Shown in pieces: positions 32,546 to 45,478 of a stretch of 64,000 nt of DNA. Position numbers and translations under genes: made by a program. The stretch spans positions 434,001 to 498,000 of the forward strand of contig CM074194.1 of the NCBI GenBank assembly GCA_037179385.1. Reading direction: 5' to 3'. How positions within the stretch are numbered: position 1 is the stretch's first letter; each line of letters begins with the position of its first letter. The DNA comes from Holothuria scabra. Lineage: Eukaryota; Echinodermata; Holothuroidea; Aspidochirotida; Holothuriidae. The notes beneath the pieces are model-generated. The model worked only from the letters and a program-made list of their open reading frames with translations, did no database searches and had not been told where the DNA came from.

Positions 32546-32820
32546 TTAAAGATGACCTGTCGTCTCTTGAAAATGTAATAAAACGTATGCCGGATTTTGG
32601 ATGACGTCACACATAACCCTTGTCGTAACTTTGATCGCGAACTGATTCGATACACTATCGATGATGTAACATCATCGACAGCGTATCGAAAATGTTCGCA
32701 TTATCGACGATGCATTCAATTAGTTTCCAATCGAAGTTACGACAAGGTTATTTTGTGACGTCATCCAGAATGCAGGATTATTTTAATTGCATTTTAACGA
32801 GACTTCAGGTCATCTTTAAA
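32546..32820. mobile_element. TTAA-3 long foldback MITE (275 bp)
   Basis: It begins TTAAAGATGACCTG and ends CAGGTCATCTTTAA. Both halves are imperfect inverse copies for most of their length, with matching inner blocks GGATGACGTCACA / TGTGACGTCATCC and CCTTGTCGTAACTT / AAGTTACGACAAGG. The centre (CATCGATGATGTAACATCATCG) is itself palindromic. TTAA at the ends relates it in style to TTAA-1 and TTAA-2. Two CRE palindromes sit at mirrored positions, 32602 and 32756. Confidence 0.9.
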
Positions 32821-33416
32821 TTTTTCAGGTTATTTCTGGTTTTCAGGCTTTGCCCACGCTTTAAAAATGTATTGGTCCTGCACGATGGAATTCCAAAATT
32901 TGGGCCAAATTTCAACCAACGTTGAGTCAATTTCGGTCTCATTTGGGTCATTTATTTGACCCTAATATCCCAGACAGTTCCCCTGACCCGGTTTAGAGTT
33001 AAATTGGTCCATGAACTTACCGCTGTGAGGAGTCGTAATTTATATACAAGGAGGGAGGACAGGTAAGTTGAAGAATTTTCGTCACGAACTTTAAGTAAAC
33101 AATATGAACATACGTCTCATTATCCCCAACAGAAAATAGACTAAATATTCCACACGGGACATCAACCATGTTATGTATGAAATTAATATTAGTCTTATAA
33201 TTCATGGGGGAACGTTTGTGGTGGTGGTGGGGGTGGATGGCTGGGGTAAAGTAGTGACGGAGGGAGGGCAAAGAAAACTATTAAAGAATGGAATATGAAT
33301 GGCGGGAAAGGGAGGGACGGTCATGACGGGCATGACCACACAGTCGTTAGGCAATAGTCATTTCTATCTTAAATCATATTAGGTTTATCACGCTCCATTG
33401 TAGGACACATTTTTAG
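32821..33416. other. Unassigned non-coding stretch
   Basis: No feature recognised beyond a GTGGTGGTGGTGGGGGTGG run near 33219. Confidence 0.35.
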
Positions 33417-33670
33417 TATAGACAAATCCGGACAGATTGTGATGATCTGATTTTAGTCGGCCTTTACTGGTGCCTTTAATCTTTAAATTTCCTTCCTTAC
33501 CTGTTCTATGGACGGATGTACACTGAAGTGTATCTTGATTTTGTCAATTTCACTGAATATGAGGATTTGAAATTTACGTAGACAATAAATAAAGACGATG
33601 TAACGCTGATGGACCCCAGTAATGGCGGCCTACAGTCACTAAAAACAACAGCTAATCGGATTTGTCTATA
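33417..33670 (+). mobile_element. TA-2 MITE, copy C
   Basis: Left TATAGACAAATCCGG and right CGGATTTGTCTATA are inverted ends with an outer TA. Landmarks TGATTTTAGTCGG, TGTATCTTGATTTTGTC, GACAATAAATAAAGACGATG, GCTGATGGACCCCAGTAATG and CCTACAGTCACTAA match copies A, B and D. Length is about 250 bp. Confidence 0.85.
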
Positions 33671-33696
33671 CTTCGCTTTTGCCAGGAGAAGTGACC

Positions 33697-33828
33697 TTTT
33701 CCAAATAACAATTACAAAGGATTGTGGGATAGCGTGTCGTTTTATAGGCCATTCTAAAAATACGTTCATAAAAAAGACGTGTACCAAAATCCTATCCCAC
33801 AATCCTTTGCGATCGCTATTTGGAAAAT
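33697..33828. mobile_element. Small inverted-repeat element (about 132 bp)
   Basis: The arms TTTTCCAAATAACAATTACA / GCGATCGCTATTTGGAAAA and AAAGGATTGTGGGATAG / CTATCCCACAATCCTTT are inverted and together span about 37 bases each. The loop is about 55 bases. It lies 26 bases after TA-2 copy C. Family unknown. Confidence 0.75.
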
Positions 33829-35289
33829 CTATTGCATATATTACTGTGGTCGAAAATGAAGCAGCCAAAACTCTATTCCACAATCGCACATTCGGTAATT
33901 GCAAAAGGGTCTATTGGGAACATATAGGAGGTATAACGGTCATACTAAACCAAAATATGGGGAATTACTGAGCCCAAATTCAGTTACAAGTTTGAGTTCA
34001 GCCTAAATACTCCGAGCCTTTATCTAATGATATGGGCTTTTTATTGAAACCGACAAATGCCAATACCGATCTGATATGTTCCAAAAACAGTATTTTTGTC
34101 TGAATTTTATCAAGATCGACTTTTCATCTATTAAAATCAACCAGCTTATCGGCTGCATCTATGGTATATTGGTAAGTCACTATACAATGTCCATGTCGAA
34201 CACATATACCAGTGGGATGGATATGGTACGATACCGAATATCTAATAGATCGGTTGTAGGTACTACATTAATGACAACATTGTATTAGAATTATCCTTTT
34301 TCAATGCCACCCATAAGTCCATTCCTTACCATACATAAACATGAGTTTTTTTTTAAATGTGTTAATCCCCATCCACATGCTATCAATAAATTAGCAAAAC
34401 AGTTCACAGCTAGGCTAATATTTCCCCATTTTTTTCTCAGCAGAAACTGGTAGCCCGCCCTCATCACATCATTCTTCTTTCAGAACGTAAAGGCGGTGAG
34501 CCTACTCTCGAAATAATGCAGCAGTACGAAAGAAGTTATATTTTCATCTGGTGACCATAACAGTTTTAGATATTTCATGTGAAAAAAAAAAACAATAGAA
34601 ATTCTGAACTAGTTGAAATTAACTCATATCAAAATCCATCAAAACTGGCCATGCATTCAACATCATACTTGCTAATTTACAAATGTATGATGTATCATAA
34701 AAAAAAAAAAAAATAAGCAAATTTATAATATCGAAAAATGACCGTTATCACATACGGCTAATAGCTTTGCTCCTTCCCAACCTCTATTTCAATGAAAGCA
34801 TCGATCATTGATTTATTTTAAAAATTGAAATTATTTTCTTGCAAAATAAGTGTCATTTACAGAACTTAAAACGGTATGATGAGTAATTAAAAACTATAAC
34901 CTATATATAGGGTTATCAACAAAACTCCCATTTGATTATTTTACCCACATTCACCCCCGGGATCATTGGCGGTAGTGAAGAGGTTAATTAGGCGAACGCC
35001 TTTCTTTGTCGATTCATCTTTTAACTTGCAAGTGAATGTTAGTGCCATTTAGTGGTAAACACCATATTGAACAGACTTACATAGGACAAGAGCCTGAATC
35101 GTTCCAAACTTATGTTGAAGTAATATCTAAATCTTACAATTCTCTCCTTTCTTTTCGAAGTATATTCTTGATATTTTAGGTCATCAACCAACAGTTACTC
35201 CTAGTAATTTTCACATTTGAAGGAAAGGGATATTGTTTCATGATTCTCAGCCAATCTTGAAACAGAACAGTGTACTACCTCAGTTCATG
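33829..35289. other. Unassigned non-coding stretch
   Basis: 1.5 kb with A-runs near 34583 and 34700 and no recognised element. ORFs here (33609-33971, 34076-34288) are unconvincing. Confidence 0.35.
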
Positions 35290-35360
35290 TTGGAATGACT
35301 GCATTTGTAGTATAGTCTACCTCTTTTCATGATTGGCCCGCGAGTGTCGTGTGTCTATAT
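35290..35360 (+). mobile_element. TTAA-2 fragment
   Basis: TTGTAGTATAGTCTACCTC, TCATGATTGGCCCGCGAGTG and TCGTGTGTC correspond to the 5' third of TTAA-2 (compare 20685-20745). It is weakly preserved. Confidence 0.5.
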
Positions 35361-36525
35361 GTACGTACTGGGTAGTACTACGCTGTGCCCGGCTAGCTAC
35401 TCAAGTTTAGAACATTCATGAAAAATGAACTCTTGACAGCAAATTTGTTTCCCTAACCCACCATTGAACTACGTATGTACTTTGATCTGCTCATTTTATT
35501 GATGTTTTAAAAAAAAAAAGTTGTCTCCTTCGCTCGGATCGAAGAAGGTACGCTAAGGGTTACAAAGCCCGGTCAAACCATTCCCACCTACGTACAAATC
35601 AGCAACAATATCATTGTTTCACTAACAACAACAGGAGACAAAATTTATTAGTCTCTTCGCCATCTGTTAGGTCAAACTGTCGCTAAATATTATTCCATTT
35701 ACGTCCAGAAGTTCAGAACGGAAGCATTAAAAGTGTTTTCATTCAAGCTGTTTCTTACAACTATAATTCTTGCCTGGAAAAGTGATAACTAACGACCACG
35801 CACACAACGCCTTATTGAAGGCGTACTTCATAAAAGCAAGCACACAGCCACTAGAAAGTGTTTTCGAAAACCGGAAAACAGTAAACAGTTCTTGTCATAT
35901 AACGCCGCTGACCAAGACCTGCCCTGAAGAAGGGCCACCAAAAGAGTTTTAGCCCTGAAGAAGGGGTTCAACGGTAGCATCGCGCATGATCCAACTACGG
36001 TCTCGAGACCTGCCTGGTGGTTTTACCGGTTGTGTCTATGGGGCCTTTGGTGATGGCAGTGGAGCCTTGCTTACCGTCTCCTCCCTCAGGTTGTCAGGCC
36101 GGTCGTGTTGCCGTCGGCTGATTCTGTGCTTTCTCCGGTCATAGGGTTCGGTGTGCTTAGTTTTCTGGATGGGCCAGTAAATACGAGTCGCAAAAGGAAA
36201 ATGTTGACCTAGACTTACCAGGGTTACCGTCTAAATGGTTTTCAAGGCAACCGTGGGTTTTGAAGTAACTTGACAACTGTAGTAGTTTTGAAGCTGTGAT
36301 AACACACAGCAGTACAAAATACCTGGCGAAAAGTGGTTGAAAGAAAATAAATTTGTTACATATTTCAGTTAAATCGTATATCGCCACGAAATGGGAATAC
36401 ACTTTGTGGGGGAGGCTTAAAGTGCAGTTTGAGAAGTTCTGTCTAGGATCACGTCAAGAGTCACATTGAGTATATATCTCCCTACAAGCTGGGCCATTAA
36501 AGATCTGCCCCTTACGATCTCCCTT
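35361..36525. other. Unassigned stretch with GC-rich patch
   Basis: GCCCTGAAGAAGGG is repeated at 35921 and 35952. A GC-richer patch covers about 36000-36170. The 60-codon ORF at 35770-35952 is not recognised. Confidence 0.4.
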
Positions 36526-36786
36526 TAGACGAATCCGGGCCAAAAGTGATGCTATGATTTCAGTCGGCCTTAACTGGGGTCTATCAGCTTTTTTAATATT
36601 TTAATTTCCTTGCTAATCTGTACCATGGATGGTTGTAAACTATAAATTGTATCTTGATTCCTTTAATTTCGCTGGATATTACGGTTTGAAATTCATGTGG
36701 AAAATAATTTAAGACAATTTTAGGCAGATGGGCCCACTAATGGTTTTCTACAGTGACAAAACAAAAGTGCTGATCGGATTCGTCTA
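36526..36786 (+). mobile_element. TA-2 MITE, copy B
   Basis: Inverted ends TTAGACGAATCCGG and GATCGGATTCGTCTA. The internal match to copies A and C includes GATTTCAGTCGGCC, TTTAATTTCCTTGCTAATCT, TGTATCTTGATTCC and AAGTGCTGATCGGATTCG. It lies 107 bases from copy D, in opposite orientation. Confidence 0.85.
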
Positions 36787-36893
36787 TAGACGTTATGTGA
36801 CGTCAGCGCGTTTCAGTCACACCATATGTACTTGCTTCAAGACATTCTGACGTGAGAGCAGGGGAATGTTCGTTGCATGTCTATAGACCAATC

Positions 36894-37463
36894 CGATCAG
36901 CGCTTGTGTTTAGTAACTGTAGGCATCCATCGGTGGGGTCCAACAGTCATAAGTCGTCTTCGTTCATTGCATACATGAATTTCAGATCTTCTTATTCAGT
37001 GAAATTGAACTAATCAAGATACAATTTAGTGTCCAACCATCCATGATACAGGTGAGCAAGGACATTGTAAGATTGAAAGGTGATAGACCCAGGCGCGTAG
37101 CCAAGGAGGGGGCGAAGGGGGCGACCGCCCCCCCCCCCCCTTGGGCAAGTCGGGCTTCGCTAGAAATACCCACTCTCCTTTTCCCCGCAATATTGCTAAA
37201 TAGAAATTGTATACATGAGATCTATATTTCAAGGCTAGATTCTTGCAGCTAAAATGACTCAGGAAGGGCTGTTTCCGGCCATCTGGGGGGGTTGTAAAAC
37301 TAAAAATTTTCTTGTACGCTCCGCGCCAACCAATGGTGGCGCTCCGCTTAGATAGTCTCCACGAGTTTGCACCCCCCTTGGCAAATTTCTGGCTACGCCC
37401 CTGGATAGACCCCACTTTTAGCCGACTGCAGTCACACCATCACTTTCTCTCCGGATTCGTCTA
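36894..37463 (-). mobile_element. TA-2 MITE, copy D, split by hAT-2
   Basis: On the minus strand it begins TAGACGAATCCGG (37463 inward) and ends GATCGGATTGGTCTA. Removing the hAT-2 insertion and one copy of GATAGACC leaves an element of about 248 bp collinear with copies A-C. Together with copy B it forms an inverted pair that could fold into a long hairpin. Confidence 0.85.
37090..37403 (-). mobile_element. hAT-2 non-autonomous transposon (314 bp) with 8-bp duplication
   Basis: Inverted ends CAGGCGCGTAGCC (left) and GGCTACGCCCCTG (right) are flanked by perfect 8-base duplications GATAGACC at 37082-37089 and 37404-37411. The CAG start and 8-bp duplication are hallmarks of the hAT superfamily. 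A 13-C tract (37128-37140) lies near one end. The interior has a self-complementary core (CGCTCCGCGCCAACC ... GGTGGCGCTCCG) and TTTCCGGCCATCT. It is too short to encode transposase. Antisense ORFs over it are incidental. Confidence 0.92.
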
Positions 37464-38898
37464 TAAGAGATAACAATGTATATGGTAGCTGTTTGTTATT
37501 TTAATTTGCTTCATGTTACTTCATTATAGCTTTATCAAAGGAAGAACTTTTTAGCCGTAGTTTACTTCAGCTCATAAGTACACATGACAACATGTAAGAT
37601 TTTACCCTAGACCAGCCCCTTGCCTCATAAGCTATATGACTCACGAGAATTGGAATTTTTGATAATTCAACGAAACCGATAGATTTGGAACGGAAGGGCC
37701 CAGATATCGGATCCTTTAATGACATTTTTACGAGCAAAAACATTCTATGATTGCTTTCAGTGTAAATGCATTAGATGCAACGAGAAGAAAATATGACAGG
37801 TATCTTGTTTCAATAGGATGAATGTTGAACAAGGACTGCTTATTATTTTGTACATATCCCTCAAGCTTGAAAGAATTGGTTCCAAGAAAAATTCACCCAA
37901 ACTCAATCGATTGTTGAGAGACATTAAGGTAAGAAAATTCATGGCCCCTGCTCGACCCGTGTAACAATTCAAGGGAAGTAAACTTTCCACCGCCGGCCGA
38001 TCTTTCGGTCGGTCACCTTGGAAATTGTCAAAGTTATATATTTCAGGATAAAGTCAATGTGAACTCCGAACATTCCCGTCACGTGACCGGAGAGAAGTTG
38101 TCAGTACTGCTTCCTGTTTCTCTCTTTCTTTCTCTTTGCCAGGCAATCTCCTAACCTCAGAAGAATTTCATCTTGTTCCTAGGAGAAAGAAGAGGATGGC
38201 ATGAGATGCTTGAAGGTATCTTATTACTGTGAGATGTTAGTAATCCATCAATCGACATTTTCTAGCCGTTGCACCGATATAGTTTCACTGCTGCACGGTT
38301 GCACTTCCATTAGGTTTCAGAGACAGGGTGAGGATGTTTGAGAATGAACGGGTCGCAGGAATATACCCCAGAATGAATTAAGGAAATTTACAGAAATTTT
38401 CATAGCTTATTATGAAGAATAAAGACAAACTGGCCAGGTCATTGTGAGGGTAAACAAATGTCGTTGCCCCCATCTGTCTTGAAAAAAATCACCCAAACCG
38501 GCCCAAACATGATTGAGTTAGCAAGTTATTCCAACCAGTTCCATTAGTGTGTTTTCAATTGTAACAGATCTGCAATTTTAAGACATTTTGAAGTTATTCA
38601 CTTGGAGGGGGGGGGGGGTTGCGTATAGTACTTGCAACTTTACGACTAATTGCCAGTAGCCTCTTTTGCAGGGAATAGTTTGTCGAAGAGAATTCAATCG
38701 TTGGACATTTGCTTTGCACCTCGTGTGAAATTTAAAGAGTGCTTCCATTCAATATTTGTAAAAAGTTAAAAGTGGTGACTCCTTAGACGGCAAGCAACGA
38801 AATATTTCTTTGAGTTCATGCGCAAAGTTTAGAGGGAAATCAGAGTTTGGCAGAGAAAAGTATCCTTCTGTTTCAGCGCCCCGTTTTCCCTTCTGACT
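37464..38898. other. Unassigned stretch with weak exon-like signals
   Basis: At 38120-38145 a long pyrimidine tract ends in TTTGCCAG, and GAAGGTATCT follows about 75 bases later, so a small non-coding exon could be imagined. All three frames of that interval contain stops except near its start. A strong donor-like CATTAAGGTAAGAAA is at about 37924. A 12-G tract is at 38607-38618. No gene can be assembled. Confidence 0.3.
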
Positions 38899-38906
38899 GT
38901 CTGAAG

Positions 38907-39768
38907 CAGTGGCGTCACATCAGGTGGGTGTAGGGGGGGGGGGTGCAGAAGACTCAACTTGCGCCCTCATGCTGAACAACTGCCAGTGTTTGATGTCATT
39001 CTACGCCCAATTTGTCGAAGGGGCGTAGAAAGGTTGACTATGTAAACTGATTTTGTGGAGATCGGACTGGGAAGGGGGTTGCAGGTATATAAATTTCTAG
39101 GGGGGTCCGTGGCGGGTATTTGTAGGTATTCACCCCACTGCTTCTACCTTTTCTAACTTTTCTAAAATATTTACCTACCTTCACTTAGGACTAGCGGTGC
39201 CGTGGTATCTAATTCAAGTCATACAAACGTCCAAGTCGTCCAGGTCTCGCCTCCAAGAACTTTTCAATCAAGGCGTCCATGTTCAGCTTCTTGAATTCGT
39301 CGTATTCAATGCTTATGATAGCGAGGTTGCTGAGTCGATCCTGCAGCATAGTTGACCGAAGGACTGTTTTGATCAGCTTCAGTTTACTGAATGACCGTTC
39401 ACATGATGCTACTGACACCCCCATTGCAAGCAATATGCGCAAAGCCCTTTGCAGATTTGGGCAAACATTGTCCTCATAGAGGAACAAAAAATTAAAAAGT
39501 TCAAGGGGCGTCGTCTGTGTCCTTTAGAGTAGTTTGTTGCGGCGATTGCCAAAATTACCAAAAGAAATTCAGTTCCAATTCTAAACAGCCAAAGGTTATC
39601 AGCTCCGTCTAATGCTACTCGTTATTTTTTCCTCCACTTTCTCTCAAATATCCGACATCTCCTATTTTAGCCAAAAATTTCTTTCCAAGCAAACCCATAT
39701 TTTGCTCCCCAGGCTGGAAACGTAGGGGGTGCAACTGCCCCTCCCTGACCCCCCTTGTGACGCCACTG
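38907..39768 (-). mobile_element. hAT-1 transposon, internally deleted (862 bp), with 8-bp duplication
   Basis: The left end CAGTGGCGTCACATC and right end TTGTGACGCCACTG are inverted. Perfect 8-base duplications GTCTGAAG flank it (38899-38906 and 39769-39776). The left end is followed by an 11-G tract. It encodes, on the minus strand, only the C-terminal part of a hAT transposase. Autonomous hAT elements of this type usually exceed 2.5 kb, so most of the transposase, including the N-terminal zinc-finger and catalytic region, has been lost. Confidence 0.95.
39209..39523 (-). pseudogene. hAT transposase C-terminal dimerisation domain (remnant)
   Basis: The frame is open from 39523 down to a stop at 39209 and encodes about 104 residues. 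Its core NLQRALRILLAMGVSVASC, ERSFSKLKLIKT and LRSTMLQDRLSNLAIISIE is the conserved hAT C-terminal dimerisation motif, with the signature ERSFSKLKLIK. Upstream residues TTPLELFNFLF also fit the family. The frame is stopped by TAA at 39524-39526 on its N-terminal side, and no catalytic domain remains. It lies wholly inside hAT-1. It may still make a dimerisation-only fragment if transcribed, but there is no evidence for this. Confidence 0.93.
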
Positions 39769-39776
39769 GTCTGAAG

Positions 39777-40430
39777 TTTTTGCCAGAATATAAAAAGAAA
39801 TCGAAGAGGTCTTTTAGCTTGGAAGGAACGTTAATCTTTTGTTAACTACTTTTGAGTGGTAAATTCTGAATATTGTCGGGAAAAAAATGCACACTGGTGC
39901 AAAACTAGACATCCTCAGCTGTAATTGAATTCAATCATGACGGTACACCGTGATCACTGATCATTTCTCATTATAGTTTCAAGCCAATGTCCAAAAGTGG
40001 AGCAGAATTTTGGGAGTAATCTTTGTACAAAGTGCAGTTGTTGAATTCGGTTTGTCAAATGAAATTCGAGTTCTCTTCTGTAATGAGCCCACAGTCAGGA
40101 GCATGAACCAATGAAAGTATGTTTGTTTATGATTATTCATGACCAAACAACTGTAGCTGCAATGCGCATATGCTCAACTGAAAGTGAATGATGAAATGAG
40201 TTCACATACGTAAACAGTGCATAGTTTTTGTTTGTATCTTCGACGGATGGCCTATTAAAAAACCTAGGACTATACTCAGGTAAGTACAACGTTAGGCATT
40301 GTAGTGAGTAACGTTACCCACGCAATCGAAATTGTTGCACAATACCATGAAATAGGAGGAAAGCATGACCTTAAATCCTAAATGGAATGGGGGGGGGGGG
40401 GAGAACGTTTCCTGACACAGCGAGGGAGCA
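39777..40430. other. Unassigned stretch with 13-G tract
   Basis: A 13-G run is at 40389-40401. Nothing else was recognised. Confidence 0.35.
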
Positions 40431-40626
40431 TAGACCTTATGCCAATTAAAAAGAGGGCGCTTCAAAACTGCAACCTGGGAAGGATAATTCCAAGTACATG
40501 ACCACAGAAGTAAATCGTTACCACGGAGATGCCATTTTCATAATTGTGTCATAATTGTGAATTGGAACAGTAACGGAATAATCTTTCCCACAATGCACTA
40601 CTGGAGTTAGATGGCCTAAGGTCTAT
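40431..40626. mobile_element. TA-5 MITE (about 196 bp)
   Basis: Inverted ends TAGACCTTATGCCA and TGGCCTAAGGTCTA differ at one position, and the interior holds ATAATTGTGTCATAATTGTG as a short direct repeat. It is the only copy in the window, so family status is inferred from the ends. Confidence 0.65.
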
Positions 40627-40961
40627 AGGCTTAGGCTACAGGTGTGAACATGTACAGTAAGGCCCTATAGCTATACATTTTTGGTGCAGCGAGCACATCC
40701 TATATCCTTACATTCGTCGTTGATTAGTGTAATGAAAATATGCTACGCGATTGCGTACGTACAGTATCAGTATACACTGGCTGCATCTTGGCGGTGTGGT
40801 CGTTGGGATATCGAAAGCAGCTGATACATGAATATTTATAAAGTGCCAATGACTGTCTACACAGGAAACAAAGTGCACAGTCGTTTGAGCAACTGTTACG
40901 TCTTTAATTGTTTTTGTTTTATACCCTATTAATAGTTCGTTTTCCGGCAGAAAGCTAACTC
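40627..40961. other. Unassigned spacer
   Basis: No feature recognised. Confidence 0.3.
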
Positions 40962-42215
40962 CTGTTCAGGGTTGGCGCCAGGATTTGCCCGACAGGGGGC
41001 CAAGCTCCCCGACAGGGGGGCCAGCAGTTCAAAGCCCCGGCAAAGGTGATGGGTTAGTCCCGGTGGAACGTAACTTGACAGAATTTGAGGTGAGCGCAGC
41101 GCGCGGAAATTTTTGGCCTTTTTTTAAACAGTCACTTAAAAATCTGAAGTTTATTTTTTGAAAGAAATTTGGCTTTTGTAATGACAATTAAAAATTGGGG
41201 GTATTTATTGAAGAATCTATCCTTGATATGAACAAATTCAAAAACGTTTTACACGCGACAGCTGAAATTCTGTTGGGGTTATACATTTAATCGACGTACT
41301 AAGGTCTCAAGACGAGACTTAAAGTTTGCCCGAAAAGTTTTTTTTATCCTTTTTTGAACCAAGATTTGAAAATTAAGAGCTTATTTTATTGCAGAAATTT
41401 TGGAATTTAATATAAGAAAATTTGGTTTTTGGTAAGGTTATAGTAAAAAAAATTGGGTTTCTTCTTAAGTGATACGCCTTTCAAGACCAAAATTAGGTAG
41501 AATGTCGGGTGATTAACAAAGTTGTCTGATTATTTGTTGTACTGAGTATCCGTCAAAATTGGAAAATTTTGCCACTTTTAACAATCTCAAACTAATATTA
41601 TGACAGATTTTGGTGTTTTTATGGAAGAATTTGACCTTCTTATAAGAAAAATCAAGTAGGGAGTAATCTGTAGTTTTGTACAGCTTTGTTGGGGTTACTG
41701 AATATCATCAGGTAGATTAATGCCCTCGGACCATATTGGTAAATTTTCCCGTGGAAAAAGTTTGGCTTCCCATATATTTGAAGTTCTAACATAGGCCGAC
41801 GGGAGTGTTTCAGTTTGGGATGGAACAGAAATGTTTTGTTTTTCTTTTGTCCGAAAAATATAATATTGCCCGAAAACTACAAGTGGAGCGCACAGATATT
41901 TTTGAAAAATTAAGAACCTCCAGAAAGCAGGAAAAGGCATTTCCGCGGCAGGGCTGGTAACTAGTAACAAAGTACCGATATAGTCATTATTTTGAGCTTT
42001 CTTTCGCATTAAAATTCTCACTTTGTTATACTGTCCCAAAACGAAGAATAACATGCAAGCATGCATTGTTCTGTTAAGTAATTTTTTCGACCAAAACACT
42101 ATCTAAGCTGAGCGCCACCCATCAGTTGGCGCGGAACGTAAAGAAAATTGTTAAAAAAAATCCTAACACCACAGACACCCGAAAATGGCATTTCTCAGAC
42201 TTGAGCAGTCGTTAC
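40962..42215. mobile_element. Composite hAT-like region with degenerate tandem core
   Basis: It opens with GTTGGCGCCAGGATTTGCCC and GACAGGGGGCCAAGCTCCCC, then GAGGTGAGCGCAGCGCGCGG, a transposon-like GC-rich head. From 41095 to about 41760 come about three loose units of 200-220 bp, with recurring GAAATTTTGG, TTATGGAAGAATTTGACC-like and TTGTTGGGGTTA phrases. At 41880-41960 and 42108-42215 are hAT-2-like segments (GAGCGCCACCCATCAGTTGG, CGCGGAACGTAAAGAAAATT, GAAAATGGCATTTCTC). Minus ORFs here have no recognisable domain. Confidence 0.5.
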
Positions 42216-42475
42216 TTTGAGCTTTCCTTTGAAAAAGAAATTTCACTTTAATAGAAAAAACAACTTGGTAAGTGATCAGAAAACTACCAGATAAAATGGA
42301 CGGTACTGCTACAATTAGATGTAATGGACTTGTCTCTTTTCGGGGAGGGGGGGGGGGGACTATGCGTTGGGAGTTGTCAGAGATCTCGTAGTTCACTTTA
42401 ACTCAAACGACTGTAGAATATACAATTCTTTTCCTCTGTAGGGTTGATTTCCCCCTCCCCCCTCAACGTGGTTGA
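42216..42475. other. Spacer with 12-G tract
   Basis: CGGGGA followed by 12 G at 42347-42358; otherwise nothing. Confidence 0.35.
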
Positions 42476-42690
42476 AACCGAGGGTATGTCAAAGTGGTAA
42501 GCGCATCCAACTTGCAGCTGAAATGTCCTGGAGCTCGACTCCTGGCCATACCAAAGATTTTAAAAAGGGAACAAATGTATGCTTGATGTTCATCATAAGC
42601 AATAGAGTAGGAACAATAAGCTAGTGAAAAACTGGAACAGAGGCTGTGGCCGGTTCGACTTCAAACTCCACCACGTGGTTTCCGAGCACT
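42476..42690 (+). mobile_element. SINE-1, near full-length copy, plus strand
   Basis: The tRNA-like head has an A-box-like TGTCAAAGTGGTAAGCGCA (42487-42505) and a B-box-like GGAGCTCGACTCC (42530-42542). GGCCATACCAAAGATTTTAA, CTTGATGTTCATCATAAGCA, ATAGAGTAGGAACAATAAGC, ACTGGAACAGAGGCTGTGGC and CGGTTCGACTTCAAACTCC follow. It is diverged from the 24-kb copy but collinear with it. Confidence 0.85.
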
Positions 42691-45235
<2,545 letters not shown>

Positions 45236-45478
45236 ACTGACTGACTGGCTCACTGGATGAATGGGTTGACTGGTTGACTGAAAGACTGACTGACTGAATG
45301 ACCGAACTAATAAAATAACTGACTGACTGGCTGACTGACTGACTGACTAACTGAATGAATGAATGTATGAATGAATGAATGAATGTATGAATGAATGAAT
45401 GAATGAATGAATGAATGAATGAATGAATGAATGAATGAATGAATGAATGAATGAATGAATGAATGAATGAATGAATGT
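45236..45478. repeat. Compound tetranucleotide microsatellite
   Basis: First imperfect GACT units (45236-45349), then nearly pure GAAT units (about 45352-45477) with two GTAT variants. The boundary suggests slippage-driven conversion from one motif to the other. Confidence 0.95.

Noticed and set aside
35770..35965. ORF followed by repeated GCCCTGAAGAAGGG, reminiscent of retroelement 3' ends
   Set aside because: No reverse transcriptase or nuclease residues are visible nearby; the resemblance is limited to one short word.
37026..37415. 129-codon minus ORF with glycine/proline run
   Set aside because: It lies over hAT-2 and the TA-2 junction, and the runs come from the C tract.
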